Shown here piece by piece: positions 26,174 through 34,640 of a DNA stretch of 64,000 bases. The stretch's first letter is position 1. Each line of letters opens with the position of its first letter. This stretch comes from Clostridia bacterium (GTDB lineage: Bacteria > Bacillota > Clostridia > Christensenellales > Aristaeellaceae), in assembly GCA_017552615.1 (NCBI GenBank), contig JAFZPI010000044.1, forward strand, positions 1 through 64,000, read 5' to 3'. The notes under the pieces are model-generated. The model saw nothing but the letters and a program-made list of their open reading frames with translations. It did no database searches and was not told the origin of the DNA. Made by a program: the position numbers and the translations under genes.

Positions 26174-27991
26174 ATGAAGAAATGCCTCATGCTCTGTCTT
26201 CTTCTCTGTCTCTGTATCGGCCTTGCCATGGCCGAAGACCAGACTGTCCGCTACGAGTGGGAAGACGGCGTTCTCACTGGCAAAGCCAGGGCGTTGGCAA
26301 CCGGCGGGGTCGGTTGGGTCGAAGGCCTCGGAAGCGAGAGCGACAATGTTACCCTAACTATCGTCTCCCCTGCCGACGGCTTCTATGACCTGACCGTCTG
26401 CCAGGCAGGCATCGGCGGGTATAAAGAAAACAACCTCCTGGTGGACGGCGAGAATGTCGGCATCACCATCGCCGAAGGCCTCTCCTACACGGAACACACC
26501 CTGTCCCACGTTTGGCTCGATGCAGGCGAGCACGAGGTGTCCATCGGCATCTCCTGGGGATATGTGCGGCTGGACTGGCTGGAAGTGAAGCCCTCCGCCA
26601 CCCTCGCCGCTGATCTTTATGACGTGGAGCCTGTGCTGTGCAACCCGGATCCCTCGCCCGAAGCCCAAGCGCTGATGGACTGGATGTGCGAAATCTACGG
26701 TGAGAAGATGATCTCCGGCCAGTACCTGGATGAATGGCAGTACGGGCAGGAGCTTAATGCCATCGCGTCTGTCACAGACGGAAAGCGCCCGGCGCTGGTG
26801 GGCCTGGACCTGCTGAACTACTCCCCCGCGTCCGTCAATCTCGGCACCCACGGCATCTCCGTGGACCAGGCGCTCAACTACTGGAAACAGGGCCATATCA
26901 TCACCTACTGCTGGCACTGGGTCGCCCCGGAGAAGTACCTGGACACCACCGGCAACAACTGGTGGGGCGGGTTCAACACCGATAAGACCACCATCGACCT
27001 CGCGAAGATCATGAACGGCGAGGATCCTGAAGGCTATGACCTGCTCCTGCGGGACATCGACGCGATCGCCGTGCAGCTCATCCGCCTGCGGGACGCAGGC
27101 GTACCCGTGCTCTGGCGGCCCCTGCATGAGGCCAGCGGCGGTTGGTTCTGGTGGGGCGCGTCCGGACCGGAAGCTTACCTCAAACTCTACCGTCTGCTGT
27201 ATGACCGGCTTACGAATGTCCACGACCTCAACAACCTGATCTGGGTCTGGAACGGCCAGGACGCCGCCTGGTATCCGGGGGACGACGTGGTGGACATGAT
27301 CGGCGTGGACATCTACGCCGGGAACCACGCCCACGATTCCCAGAGCGCGGCTTTCCTCGAATGTGCAAGCTATACAAATACCCGTAAGCTCATCCTGCTC
27401 TCCGAATGCGGCTGCGTCCCCTCCCCGATCAAGTGCCAGCGCGACGGCATCATCTGGAGCTCCTGGGCCGTCTGGTGCTATGAGTATGTGCAGGTCAACG
27501 GCCAGTACAATGGCGAATTCACCAGCCCGGACATCCTCAAGATGTTTTATGAACAGGATAACGTGGTGACCCTGGCGGACGTTCCGGCTTTCGAGCGGAC
27601 TTTCGAAAAAGAAGACACGTCTTCTGCTCCGTCCGATGACCTGACCTGGGCATTCTCGAGCGCCAGCGTCACCGGCGCGGCGTCGGTTACAGGCAATGGC
27701 GTGGATATCCGCGGCAACGCGGAAACGGATACCGTCACCCTGACCATCTCGGTTCCCGAAGACGGCGACTACCTGCTGACCATCGTCCAGAATGGCATCG
27801 GCGGATACAAAGAAAACTATCTGTCTGTCGATGGTGAAGTGTTAGGTAATACCGTTGTTCAGGGAGAAGCTGAAGAGGCCTGTGACTTCGGCGCGGTTTC
27901 ACTCACCGCAGGTGAGCACGAAGTCAAGATCACCGCATTCTGGGGGTGGGTCACGCTGAAAACGCTGACCCTGATGCCAGTGACAGAGTAA
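26174..27991 (+). CDS. Secreted GH26 beta-mannanase with CBM-like domains at both ends
   Basis: 605 residues. Signal peptide ~1-20. N-terminal beta-sandwich (CBM35/CBM6-like, ~22-140) with IGGYKENNLLVDG; GH26 catalytic barrel ~160-470 with general acid E319 in WRPLHEASGGWFWWG and nucleophile E411 in LLSECG; C-terminal beta-sandwich ~500-605 that repeats IGGYKENYLSVDG. GH26 enzymes cleave beta-1,4-mannan inside the chain. The two flanking domains look like duplicates of one module, the C-terminal one shorter. AAGGAG 9 nt before ATG. No anchor, so probably released to attack hemicellulose. Confidence 0.9.
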   Translation: MKKCLMLCLLLCLCIGLAMAEDQTVRYEWEDGVLTGKARALATGGVGWVEGLGSESDNVTLTIVSPADGFYDLTVCQAGIGGYKENNLLVDGENVGITIAEGLSYTEHTLSHVWLDAGEHEVSIGISWGYVRLDWLEVKPSATLAADLYDVEPVLCNPDPSPEAQALMDWMCEIYGEKMISGQYLDEWQYGQELNAIASVTDGKRPALVGLDLLNYSPASVNLGTHGISVDQALNYWKQGHIITYCWHWVAPEKYLDTTGNNWWGGFNTDKTTIDLAKIMNGEDPEGYDLLLRDIDAIAVQLIRLRDAGVPVLWRPLHEASGGWFWWGASGPEAYLKLYRLLYDRLTNVHDLNNLIWVWNGQDAAWYPGDDVVDMIGVDIYAGNHAHDSQSAAFLECASYTNTRKLILLSECGCVPSPIKCQRDGIIWSSWAVWCYEYVQVNGQYNGEFTSPDILKMFYEQDNVVTLADVPAFERTFEKEDTSSAPSDDLTWAFSSASVTGAASVTGNGVDIRGNAETDTVTLTISVPEDGDYLLTIVQNGIGGYKENYLSVDGEVLGNTVVQGEAEEACDFGAVSLTAGEHEVKITAFWGWVTLKTLTLMPVTE

Positions 27992-27992
27992 A

Positions 27993-28020
27993 TTGACAAT
28001 CCCCATGGGTGTGGTATAAT
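27993..28020 (+). promoter_or_regulatory. Promoter of the RseC-like/trxA operon
   Basis: TTGACA (27993-27998), 16 bp, TATAAT (28015-28020), starting right behind the GH26 stop. Confidence 0.85.
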
Positions 28021-28047
28021 CGCGATGGGAACACGGGAGGGAACGCC

Positions 28048-28500
28048 ATGGAAAAAGTCGGTGAAATCACGGGCATCCGGAACGGACAGCTGGAAATCTC
28101 CTTCTGCCGGCCCAAGGACTGCGGCCACTGCCACGCCTGCGAGGGCGGGCAGAAGCCCACGGTGATCCGCGTGGACGGCGAAGGCCGCGTCGGCGACTAT
28201 GCCGCCGTGGAGCTCCCGACCGCCACCGTGGCAAAGGCTTCGCTCCTCGCCTACGCCGTGCCTGTGGGCGGCCTGCTGCTCGGCATGTTGGCTGGACAAG
28301 CCATCGGCGGCGGCACCGTGGCCGGAACCGCTATCGGCGGCGGCGCAGGCTTTGCTCTGTGTGTTGCGGCAGTCGCAGTCACCGAGAAAGCGCGCCGCAC
28401 TTCCCCCAAATGGCAGCCGAAGCTGACCAAAGTATTCCCCAAAGAACTTTATGAGAATGAGAAAGGAGATCAAGAAGATGATCACAGCTCTGACCAATGA
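28048..28500 (+). CDS. SoxR-reducing system RseC/MucC family protein
   Basis: 150 residues. N-terminal cytoplasmic part with a cysteine cluster (C20, then CGHCHAC), followed by two membrane helices (~70-90 and ~95-120, glycine-rich) and a charged tail. This is the plan of RseC, found in Rnf-linked SoxR reduction and in thiamine biosynthesis in clostridia. The cysteines suggest a redox or iron-sulfur role. The gene overlaps trxA by 23 bp, supporting a thiol-redox link. GGGAGG precedes the ATG. Confidence 0.8.
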   Translation: MEKVGEITGIRNGQLEISFCRPKDCGHCHACEGGQKPTVIRVDGEGRVGDYAAVELPTATVAKASLLAYAVPVGGLLLGMLAGQAIGGGTVAGTAIGGGAGFALCVAAVAVTEKARRTSPKWQPKLTKVFPKELYENEKGDQEDDHSSDQ

Positions 28501-28795
28501 AACCTTTGACGCCTTTATCCAGAACGCCGACAAGCCCGTCCTCGTAGACCTGTGGGCTTCCTGGTGCGGCCCCTGCCGGATGCTCTCCCCCCTGGTGGAT
28601 CAGCTGGCGGAAGACATGGCGGACCAGCTCACCGTCGCGAAGGTCGACGTGGACGCCGCCCCCGAAGTCGCCATGAAATTCGGTGTGAACTCCATCCCCA
28701 CCCTGCTGCTCTTCAAAGGCGGAAAGCTCGTGAATAAGTCCATCGGCTATGTGCCCATGGAGAGCCTGAAAGCCTTTGTCGCCCAAGCGATCTGA
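28478..28795 (+). CDS. trxA: Thioredoxin
   Basis: 105 residues, normal length. Active site WASWCGPCR, cis-Pro in VNSIPTLLLF, and the end SIGYVPMESLKAFVA. Cytoplasmic disulfide reductase. AGGAG lies 9 nt before ATG inside the end of the RseC-like gene, so the two are co-transcribed from the promoter at 27993. A longer in-frame start (MRMRKEIKK) encodes the RBS region and is not credible. Confidence 0.95.
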   Translation: MITALTNETFDAFIQNADKPVLVDLWASWCGPCRMLSPLVDQLAEDMADQLTVAKVDVDAAPEVAMKFGVNSIPTLLLFKGGKLVNKSIGYVPMESLKAFVAQAI

Positions 28796-28809
28796 CCGAC
28801 AAGCACAGA

Positions 28810-28844
28810 AAAACACGATGTCCGTTGATAGGGCATCGTGTTTT
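28810..28844. terminator. Bidirectional terminator
   Basis: AAAACACGATG (28810-28820) pairs with CATCGTGTTTT (28834-28844); it serves trxA and the converging DUF3368 gene, whose stop is 4 bp away. Confidence 0.9.
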
Positions 28845-28847
28845 CTG

Positions 28848-29345
28848 TTACATGTCATTCAGCCGTCTCTTGGCTGCCTCTACCACATCTTTCCCAATGC
28901 GGCAATTCGCAGCCACAAGCCCATCCAGTGCTGCTTCAACCTCTGATTTCCCCAGGATACCTTGTCGGCAAGCCGATAGCAGAACGCCCACGGTTCCCAT
29001 GATCGGGATATCCAGCGACTTCGCAACCTTCCGTCCCCGCGCCTCGTCCATCAAAAGGATTGCTGCTTTCAGGTTTTCCGCATACGTGATGGCTTCGCTT
29101 TCGCCGATATCCAATCCCGCCGCATTGCGAAGGATCATGACAGTTTTCTTGTCCTGAACCGTTACCCTCTTGATAAAACTACTGTTCCGGATCTGGTCTG
29201 CTTCCGATGCATACCGTTCATTTATTGTCAATTCATCATAGACGGCTTCCGGAATACGGATCTCCCCGAACAGCGAATGCAGGATATCCAGAAGCGAGAC
29301 TTTCATCAGCGAGATCAGCGGTGTCGTATCCGATACAACGATCAT
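28848..29345 (-). CDS. DUF3368 PIN-domain protein, probable toxin
   Basis: 165 residues. PIN-like fold: VVSDTTPLISLMK at the N terminus (first acidic residue), RIPEAVYDEL, GLDIGESEAITYA with the central Glu, and ILLMDEARGRKVA with the late Asp pair. DUF3368 proteins are VapC-like putative ribonucleases usually paired with UPF0175. Its start overlaps the stop of the UPF0175 gene by 4 bp. Catalytic acidic residues appear intact. Confidence 0.82.
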   Translation of the reverse strand: MIVVSDTTPLISLMKVSLLDILHSLFGEIRIPEAVYDELTINERYASEADQIRNSSFIKRVTVQDKKTVMILRNAAGLDIGESEAITYAENLKAAILLMDEARGRKVAKSLDIPIMGTVGVLLSACRQGILGKSEVEAALDGLVAANCRIGKDVVEAAKRRLNDM

Positions 29346-29626
29346 TTTTCCGCCCTCGCCTTGAATGACTGGTAAGCCGCCAGTTCATCGTCAATATCCT
29401 TGTCTGTGATCCGGATATAGGGCAGGCCCATGCTGCCATAGAAATCGATCAGGTCCAGTTTGTTGATCCCCAGCAATTCCGCCGCCCGTCCATGGGAAAT
29501 CTCCATGTTCTGAATATGAGGATACAGCATCATCGCGTTGCGCTCGAATTCATGTTTCGGATCATCTTCTCCGATCCAGGGTACCATGGCTTTCGGTACA
29601 TTGATCCTGACAGAAACCAGTTCCAT
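29342..29626 (-). CDS. UPF0175 family protein, probable antitoxin
   Basis: 94 residues. HGRAAELLGINKLDLIDFYGSMGLPYI is the helix-turn-helix-like core of UPF0175. The family occurs upstream of DUF3368 PIN proteins and is taken as their antitoxin and autorepressor. AGGAGGTGCTGGC before ATG; own promoter 30 bp further up. Confidence 0.85.
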   Translation of the reverse strand: MELVSVRINVPKAMVPWIGEDDPKHEFERNAMMLYPHIQNMEISHGRAAELLGINKLDLIDFYGSMGLPYIRITDKDIDDELAAYQSFKARAEK

Positions 29627-29657
29627 GCCAGCACCTCCTTTGTCATCCGTTGGTTTT

Positions 29658-29686
29658 ATTATACACTTGGCAGCTCAAAAAGACAA
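29658..29686 (-). promoter_or_regulatory. Promoter of the UPF0175/DUF3368 operon
   Basis: Minus-strand TTGTCT (29681-29686), 17 bp, TATAAT (29658-29663). Confidence 0.75.
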
Positions 29687-29738
29687 GCTTTGGATCGAAT
29701 GTGAGACCAACACTCACATTCGTTTTCCTGTGCAAAAC

Positions 29739-30941
29739 TTATTCCACCAGTTCAAACCCCGCCTCCCCCAGCTTCTGCCGGATCTCCGCGATTTGCGCGG
29801 CGTCGCGGGTCTCAAGGCCGAGGGTCAGGGTGCAGGAGGTCACGGCCGTCCCGGCGTTGCCGATGTTGTGCACCACCGAGATGACGTTCGCACCGCAGTC
29901 GGCCACGATGCGGCTCACGTCCACGAGCTGGCCGGGTTTGTCTTCCAGGGCGATCTGCAGGGTCACACGGCGGCCGGTGGTCATCAGACCGCGGGTCACC
30001 ACGCGGGAGAGGATGTTCACGTCGATGTTGCCGCCGGAGATCAGGCAGCAGACCTTTTTGCCCTGCGTGTCCAGCTTCTTCGCGAGCACAGCCGCGAGGC
30101 CCACGGCCCCGGCGCCCTCGGCGATCATCTTCTGCTTCTCCATCAGGGCCAGGATCGCGGCAGCAATCTCGTCTTCCGTAACGGTCAGGATGCCGTCCGC
30201 CCACTGGCGGCACATGGCAAAGGTCCGCTCGCCCGGGTGCCGCACCGCGATGCCGTCGGCAAAGGTCCCGGCGCGCTCCAGGGTCAGGGGTGTGCCCGCC
30301 TGTAAACTGCGCTGCATGCTGGCGGCATTCTCGGCCTGCACGCCGAAGACCTTGACCTTCGGGTTCAGGGACTTGATGGCATAGGCTACGCCGCTGAGGA
30401 GCCCGCCGCCGCCAACCGGTACCAGGACGATATCCACGTCAGGCAGCTGATCCAGGATTTCCAGGCCAATCGTCCCCTGCCCGGCGATGACCTCATCGTC
30501 GTCAAACGGATGGATAAAGGTCATGCCGGTTTCGTTCCGCAGACGGCAGGCGTGGGCGTATGCGTCGTCATAGCCGCCCTTCACCAGCACGACTTCCGCG
30601 CCAAAACCCTTGGTGGCCTCCACCTTGGTCATCGGCGCGCCGTCCGGCATGCAGATCACGGCCCGCAGGCCCGCGCGCGACGCCGCCAGGGCCACGCCCT
30701 GCGCATGGTTCCCAGCCGAGCAGGCCAGGATCCCGGCCTTGCGCTGCTCTTCCGAGAGCTTGCTGATCTTGTAATACGCGCCGCGCAACTTAAAGGACCC
30801 CGTCAGCTGCAGGTTTTCGGTCTTCAGGAAGAGGGAACAGTCCGTCAGCGAACTGAGGGCCGCGGCTTCGATCATGTCGGTTTTCCGCGCCACATCCCGG
30901 AGGACGTAGGAAGCATGGTAGATTTGGTCAAGGGTGACCAT
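29739..30941 (-). CDS. ilvA: Threonine ammonia-lyase with ACT domain
   Basis: 400 residues, the length of the TdcB/short-IlvA group with one C-terminal ACT domain. PLP lysine in SFKLRGAYYK, PLP-phosphate loop VPVGGGGLLSG, KTENLQLTGSFK; ACT domain ~330-400 (LEDKPGQLVDVSRIVADCGANV). Converts threonine to 2-oxobutyrate and ammonia, feeding isoleucine synthesis or catabolic energy supply. Start MVTLDQIY preferred; AGAGTG lies ~9 nt upstream. A GTG three codons earlier is possible. A TATAAT-like box lies near 30980 but no good -35. Confidence 0.93.
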   Translation of the reverse strand: MVTLDQIYHASYVLRDVARKTDMIEAAALSSLTDCSLFLKTENLQLTGSFKLRGAYYKISKLSEEQRKAGILACSAGNHAQGVALAASRAGLRAVICMPDGAPMTKVEATKGFGAEVVLVKGGYDDAYAHACRLRNETGMTFIHPFDDDEVIAGQGTIGLEILDQLPDVDIVLVPVGGGGLLSGVAYAIKSLNPKVKVFGVQAENAASMQRSLQAGTPLTLERAGTFADGIAVRHPGERTFAMCRQWADGILTVTEDEIAAAILALMEKQKMIAEGAGAVGLAAVLAKKLDTQGKKVCCLISGGNIDVNILSRVVTRGLMTTGRRVTLQIALEDKPGQLVDVSRIVADCGANVISVVHNIGNAGTAVTSCTLTLGLETRDAAQIAEIRQKLGEAGFELVE

Positions 30942-30977
30942 GGGTGTCACACTCTTTTCGTTTTGGTTTTGCGGTTA

Positions 30978-32807
30978 TTATACCGGTTCATTGTCATAGC
31001 GGAGTCCGTTCTCCCGGCAGAAGGTTTCCGCATAACTGCCAGGGACGACGTGGAGGAGCGGGCCGCCGCCACCCTGATCATAGAAGGCATCTTTGGCTAT
31101 GCTGGTCAGGCTTGCCGGAAGCCAAATGTTCACGTCCGTGCAGTAGGCGAAGGATCTTTCTTCCAGCGTCGTCACACCTTCCGGGACCACGATTTCACAG
31201 GGAGAGTCACACTGACCCAGGAAGACCTCAAAACCAATGCTGGTCACGTTCCCCGGAACTGTATACCGGTCGGTACGCAGAGCCCACGGCACATAAACCA
31301 GACGGCCTTCCACAGTATTGATGATCGTCTCTTCTATAACTGCGAAATATGGGTTGTCCGGCGATATAATGATCTCTGCAATCTCATCACAGTATTCAAA
31401 AGCGGTCGCATCGATCTCCAAAAGGCTCGCGGGCAAGGTCACGCTCTCCATATCACCATTCCCAGAAAATGCTCCTTGGCCGACATGAACCACGCCTTCC
31501 TGGAGCGCAAGCGATGTCAGCCCACAGCAGGAAAAGCTGTCCTCGCCAATGGTGCGCAGGGAAGAGGGAAATGTCACTTCGCTTAACGAATAGCAGTCCG
31601 CAAAAGCAGATTCCTCAATATCTGTTACACCTTCCGGGATGATAAGGTCTGTAATCCACATTTTATCAAACGCATAAGCCCCGATGACAAGCGTACCCTC
31701 GGGAATCTCACAAACAAGAGAGTATTCTTCATCAGACATCTCATCCCATTCTACCTCCTGATCCAGAGGAGAACTGATCAGTCGGCCATCTGACGTGTCG
31801 ATGAGCATCCCATTCAGGATTTTCAGCCTTGTGTTTTCATCCGCCACATTGATCTGCCGAAGTCTGTCGCACCGTATAAAGGGGTTCACACCCACTTCTG
31901 CCAGTGAAGCAGGCAAGGTAATATCAGTCAAATCGCTGTTTCCAAAAGCTGTATCGCCCAAACGCACCAGCGAATCCGGTAAGGCTATGGTTTGAATCGA
32001 TGTTCCCACAAATGCGTTCTTCTCAATCTCCGTCAGGCTATTTGGCAGGATCACGTTCGTCAGCGAACCGCAACCATAAAAAGCAAAAGTGCCAATGGTC
32101 GTTACACCCTCCGGTATAATAACAGAAGTCAAAGTTTTATTCCCACGGAATGCATTTTCACCGATAGCCAATGTGCCGTCTGAAATCGCGCATTCAGTCA
32201 GGCCAAGACCATCGGGACAAAGGAACAGGCAGGCGTCCTCCTTGTGATAGAGCAGCCCATCAATGACCTCCCAGTATGGGTTTTCCGGCGATACACTGAT
32301 TTTCGCGATATTCCGGCCAAAGCAATTTGTGCCTCCCAAATTCACAAGACTCCCCGGTAAGGTAATCTCAGTCAGATTGTTATTTGCAAATGCCCCTTGT
32401 CCAATGGAAATAAGTGTTTCCGGCAGTTCTACAGCGTCAAGTTTGCACGCATTAAACGCATTGAAGCCAATGGTTTCAAGCCCGTCCGGCAGTGTAACAG
32501 AGGTAATGTTGCATAGCAGAAAGGCATAGTCACCAATGCTCTTGATTCCCTCCGGGAAGGTTACGGAAGTGATATTGCTCATTCTGAAAGCCCGATCCCC
32601 GATTGCGGTCACAGCATAACTTTTCACGAAAGCGGGGATCACAATCTCCGTTTCCGTTCCCATATAGCCGGTAATCTCCGCCGTGCCGTCTTCAAGCACA
32701 TGATACTGCCATTCCCCGAAAGTACCTTCCGCAAGTACCGGAATACACTCAAACAGCATTGTAAGCAAAAGGAATAAAGAAACAGCTTTGGTCAGCATTC
32801 TGGTCAT
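30978..32807 (-). CDS. Secreted BspA-type leucine-rich repeat protein
   Basis: 609 residues. Signal peptide ~1-26 (LFLLLTMLFECIPVLA). Then about 20 LRR_5 (BspA/TpLRR) units of 22-23 residues of the form ITSVTLPDGLETIGFNAF, interrupted by two non-repeat inserts (YWEVIDGLLYHKEDACLF and YFAVIEETIINTVEGRLV). No anchor or cell-wall domain. Such proteins bind host or partner proteins or polysaccharide. The coding sequence is visibly less GC-rich than its neighbours (many AAT, ATT, ACA codons), suggesting recent acquisition or relaxed selection. GGGAGG 8 nt before ATG. Confidence 0.88.
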   Translation of the reverse strand: MTRMLTKAVSLFLLLTMLFECIPVLAEGTFGEWQYHVLEDGTAEITGYMGTETEIVIPAFVKSYAVTAIGDRAFRMSNITSVTFPEGIKSIGDYAFLLCNITSVTLPDGLETIGFNAFNACKLDAVELPETLISIGQGAFANNNLTEITLPGSLVNLGGTNCFGRNIAKISVSPENPYWEVIDGLLYHKEDACLFLCPDGLGLTECAISDGTLAIGENAFRGNKTLTSVIIPEGVTTIGTFAFYGCGSLTNVILPNSLTEIEKNAFVGTSIQTIALPDSLVRLGDTAFGNSDLTDITLPASLAEVGVNPFIRCDRLRQINVADENTRLKILNGMLIDTSDGRLISSPLDQEVEWDEMSDEEYSLVCEIPEGTLVIGAYAFDKMWITDLIIPEGVTDIEESAFADCYSLSEVTFPSSLRTIGEDSFSCCGLTSLALQEGVVHVGQGAFSGNGDMESVTLPASLLEIDATAFEYCDEIAEIIISPDNPYFAVIEETIINTVEGRLVYVPWALRTDRYTVPGNVTSIGFEVFLGQCDSPCEIVVPEGVTTLEERSFAYCTDVNIWLPASLTSIAKDAFYDQGGGGPLLHVVPGSYAETFCRENGLRYDNEPV

Positions 32808-32890
32808 GATTCAGACCTCCCATCTTATTTGGTTCTCCAACTATATAATGTCGTGAGAAGCCAAAATGGTACTGTCAGAATGAAACTTTT

Positions 32891-33727
32891 TTATTTTCTT
32901 GACGGTCTGGCCAGGAGAGAAACCGCATAGCAGACCGCTGAACAGATGACAATCGTGGGGCCGGTGGCGGTGCCGAGTTCACAGGAAACGAGGAGGCCCG
33001 CGATGCCGCAGAAGAGCGCAATGCAGACACTCCAGACCGCGTGCTGGCGAGCGTTTTTCGCAATATTGCGGGCGGCGGCAGCGGGGAGGATCAGCAGGGC
33101 GTTGATCAGCAGGACGCCGATCCACTGGATCGAGAGCATGACCGCAACCGCGACCAGGACGACAAACGCGCCTTCCCACAGCCAGGTGCGGATGCCCCGC
33201 GAGCGGGCAAGGGACATGTTGACGCTGGTCAGCAGCAGGCCATTGTAAATCACAGCCCACAGGGCAACGCCCGCGACGAGGGCGAGCAGCAGCCAAAGGA
33301 GATCATCATCCCCGATCGTGAGGATGTCGCCAATCAGCAGGCTCGAATACTTCGCGAACCCGCCGCCTTTGGCGAGAATCAGCAAGCCCGCCGCGATGGA
33401 AGTCGACGAAAACACACTGATGACCGTGTCCGCCGAAGCGGAACCCGTGCGCTTGATCACGAGGATCAGCAGCGCCCAGATGACGCCGAAGATCAGCATG
33501 GCAACCAGGTCACTCCGCAGGCCGAGAATGATGCCCAAGCCCACGCCGGTCAGCGCACTGTGACCAAGGGCGTCGGAGAAGAAGGCCATCTGGTGATTGA
33601 CCGCCATCGTGCCCAGCAGGCCGAAGAGCGGCGTCAGGAACAGGACCGCCAGCAGCGCGCGCTGGACAAAGCCGAACTGCAGGGACTCCAGCGGGATCGC
33701 GCCGAAAAGCTTGTAAACCGCTTCCAT
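32891..33727 (-). CDS. Zinc/manganese-type ABC transporter permease (ABC-3 family)
   Basis: 278 residues, about seven membrane helices. ABC-3 family features: AFFSDALGHSALTGVGLG, RTGSASADTVISVFSSTSIA and WIGVLLINALLILPAAAARN. Pairs with the ATPase encoded just upstream; GGGAGG inside the end of that gene serves the ATG at 33727, and a GTG two codons earlier is possible. No solute-binding protein gene is adjacent, so it must be elsewhere. Metal (Zn or Mn) cannot be decided. Confidence 0.88.
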   Translation of the reverse strand: MEAVYKLFGAIPLESLQFGFVQRALLAVLFLTPLFGLLGTMAVNHQMAFFSDALGHSALTGVGLGIILGLRSDLVAMLIFGVIWALLILVIKRTGSASADTVISVFSSTSIAAGLLILAKGGGFAKYSSLLIGDILTIGDDDLLWLLLALVAGVALWAVIYNGLLLTSVNMSLARSRGIRTWLWEGAFVVLVAVAVMLSIQWIGVLLINALLILPAAAARNIAKNARQHAVWSVCIALFCGIAGLLVSCELGTATGPTIVICSAVCYAVSLLARPSRK

Positions 33728-33729
33728 GC

Positions 33730-34464
33730 TCACACCGCCTCCCCGCTGCCGAACACCCGGTCGAATTCCGGGGTCGCATACACATAGTCCGGGGCGCCCT
33801 GGGCCAGCACCGTGCGGTCCAGCAGGATCACATGGTCGGCAAACTCGCGCACCAGGCGCAGGTCATGGCTGACCAGGAGGATCGCCATGTGCCGGGTGGA
33901 GCGCAGGCGGTTCACGGTCTCAAGGAACATGGCAAGGCCGTTGGAATCCACGCCGGAAACAGGCTCGTCCAGTACGAGCAGGTCCGGGGCGGGATGCAGG
34001 CTCAGCGCCAGGAGTACCCGCTGGATCTCGCCGCCGGAGCACCGACCCAGGGGATGGTTGATGATATCGGCGGCGTTAACCTCCGCGAGCGCTTCATGGA
34101 CTTGATCACGGACCTTTTTGCTCACGCCGGTCCAGACCGGGCGGTGAGTGAATGCTGACGCCATTAAGTCCTGCACGGTCAGGGGCATCTCGCGGTCAAA
34201 TTCCATGTTCTGGGGAACATAGCCTATCACAAGACGCTGGATCTCGCGGTCGTGTTCATTGATGTGGCGGATGGAACCGGAATAGGGCAGCTGCCGCAGC
34301 AACGCCCGGATGAGCGTGGTTTTGCCGGCGCCGTTCTGGCCGATGAGCGCGGTAAGCTGGCCGCAATGGATGTGCATGGACACATCGTGCAGCAGCTCCT
34401 GTCCCCCGCGGGTGACAGACACATGCTGCAAATCAATGCGGCAGAGATGACAGAATTGGGTCAT
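33730..34464 (-). CDS. Zinc/manganese-type ABC transporter ATP-binding protein
   Basis: 244 residues. Walker A GQNGAGKTT, Q loop YVPQ, signature SGGEIQRV, Walker B LLVLDEPVSGVD, switch His in VSHDL. The short CHLC motif at residues 5-8 is unusual. CCTCC complement (GGAGG) 5 nt upstream decides the ATG at 34464; the frame stays open another 43 codons but that part is translation of a repeat element and a spacer. Operon with the permease. Confidence 0.9.
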   Translation of the reverse strand: MTQFCHLCRIDLQHVSVTRGGQELLHDVSMHIHCGQLTALIGQNGAGKTTLIRALLRQLPYSGSIRHINEHDREIQRLVIGYVPQNMEFDREMPLTVQDLMASAFTHRPVWTGVSKKVRDQVHEALAEVNAADIINHPLGRCSGGEIQRVLLALSLHPAPDLLVLDEPVSGVDSNGLAMFLETVNRLRSTRHMAILLVSHDLRLVREFADHVILLDRTVLAQGAPDYVYATPEFDRVFGSGEAV

Positions 34465-34515
34465 GAAAACCTCCGGAGGAGAATGAGACTGGTTAATCGC
34501 AATGCCTTCGCAGAA

Positions 34516-34640
34516 AACCTCTCTGTCGCCTGTGGGCGACATCTCCCCTTTCAGGGGAGATAAGGTTTTATGCGGGTTCCCGCAAAATCCCAAACCTCCC
34601 CTGAAAGGGGAGGGGGACCGCCGCAGCGGTGGAGAGGTTA
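34516..34640. repeat. Two palindromic repeat modules
   Basis: 34516-34570: AACCTCTCTGTCGCC, TGTGGGCGACATCTCCCC, then GGGGAGATAAGGTTTTATGC. 34592-34640: AACCTCCCCTGAAAGGGGAGG palindrome, GGGGACCG, CCGCAGCGG and end GGAGAGGTTA. The final TTA is the stop codon (TAA on the minus strand) of the ABC exporter gene. Confidence 0.88.

Noticed and set aside
34465..34593. N-terminal extension of the metal ABC ATPase and similar extensions of nth, the methyltransferase and the HI0933-type protein
   Set aside because: Each extension reads through repeats, promoters or a neighbouring gene, and a well-placed ribosome site exists at the shorter start.
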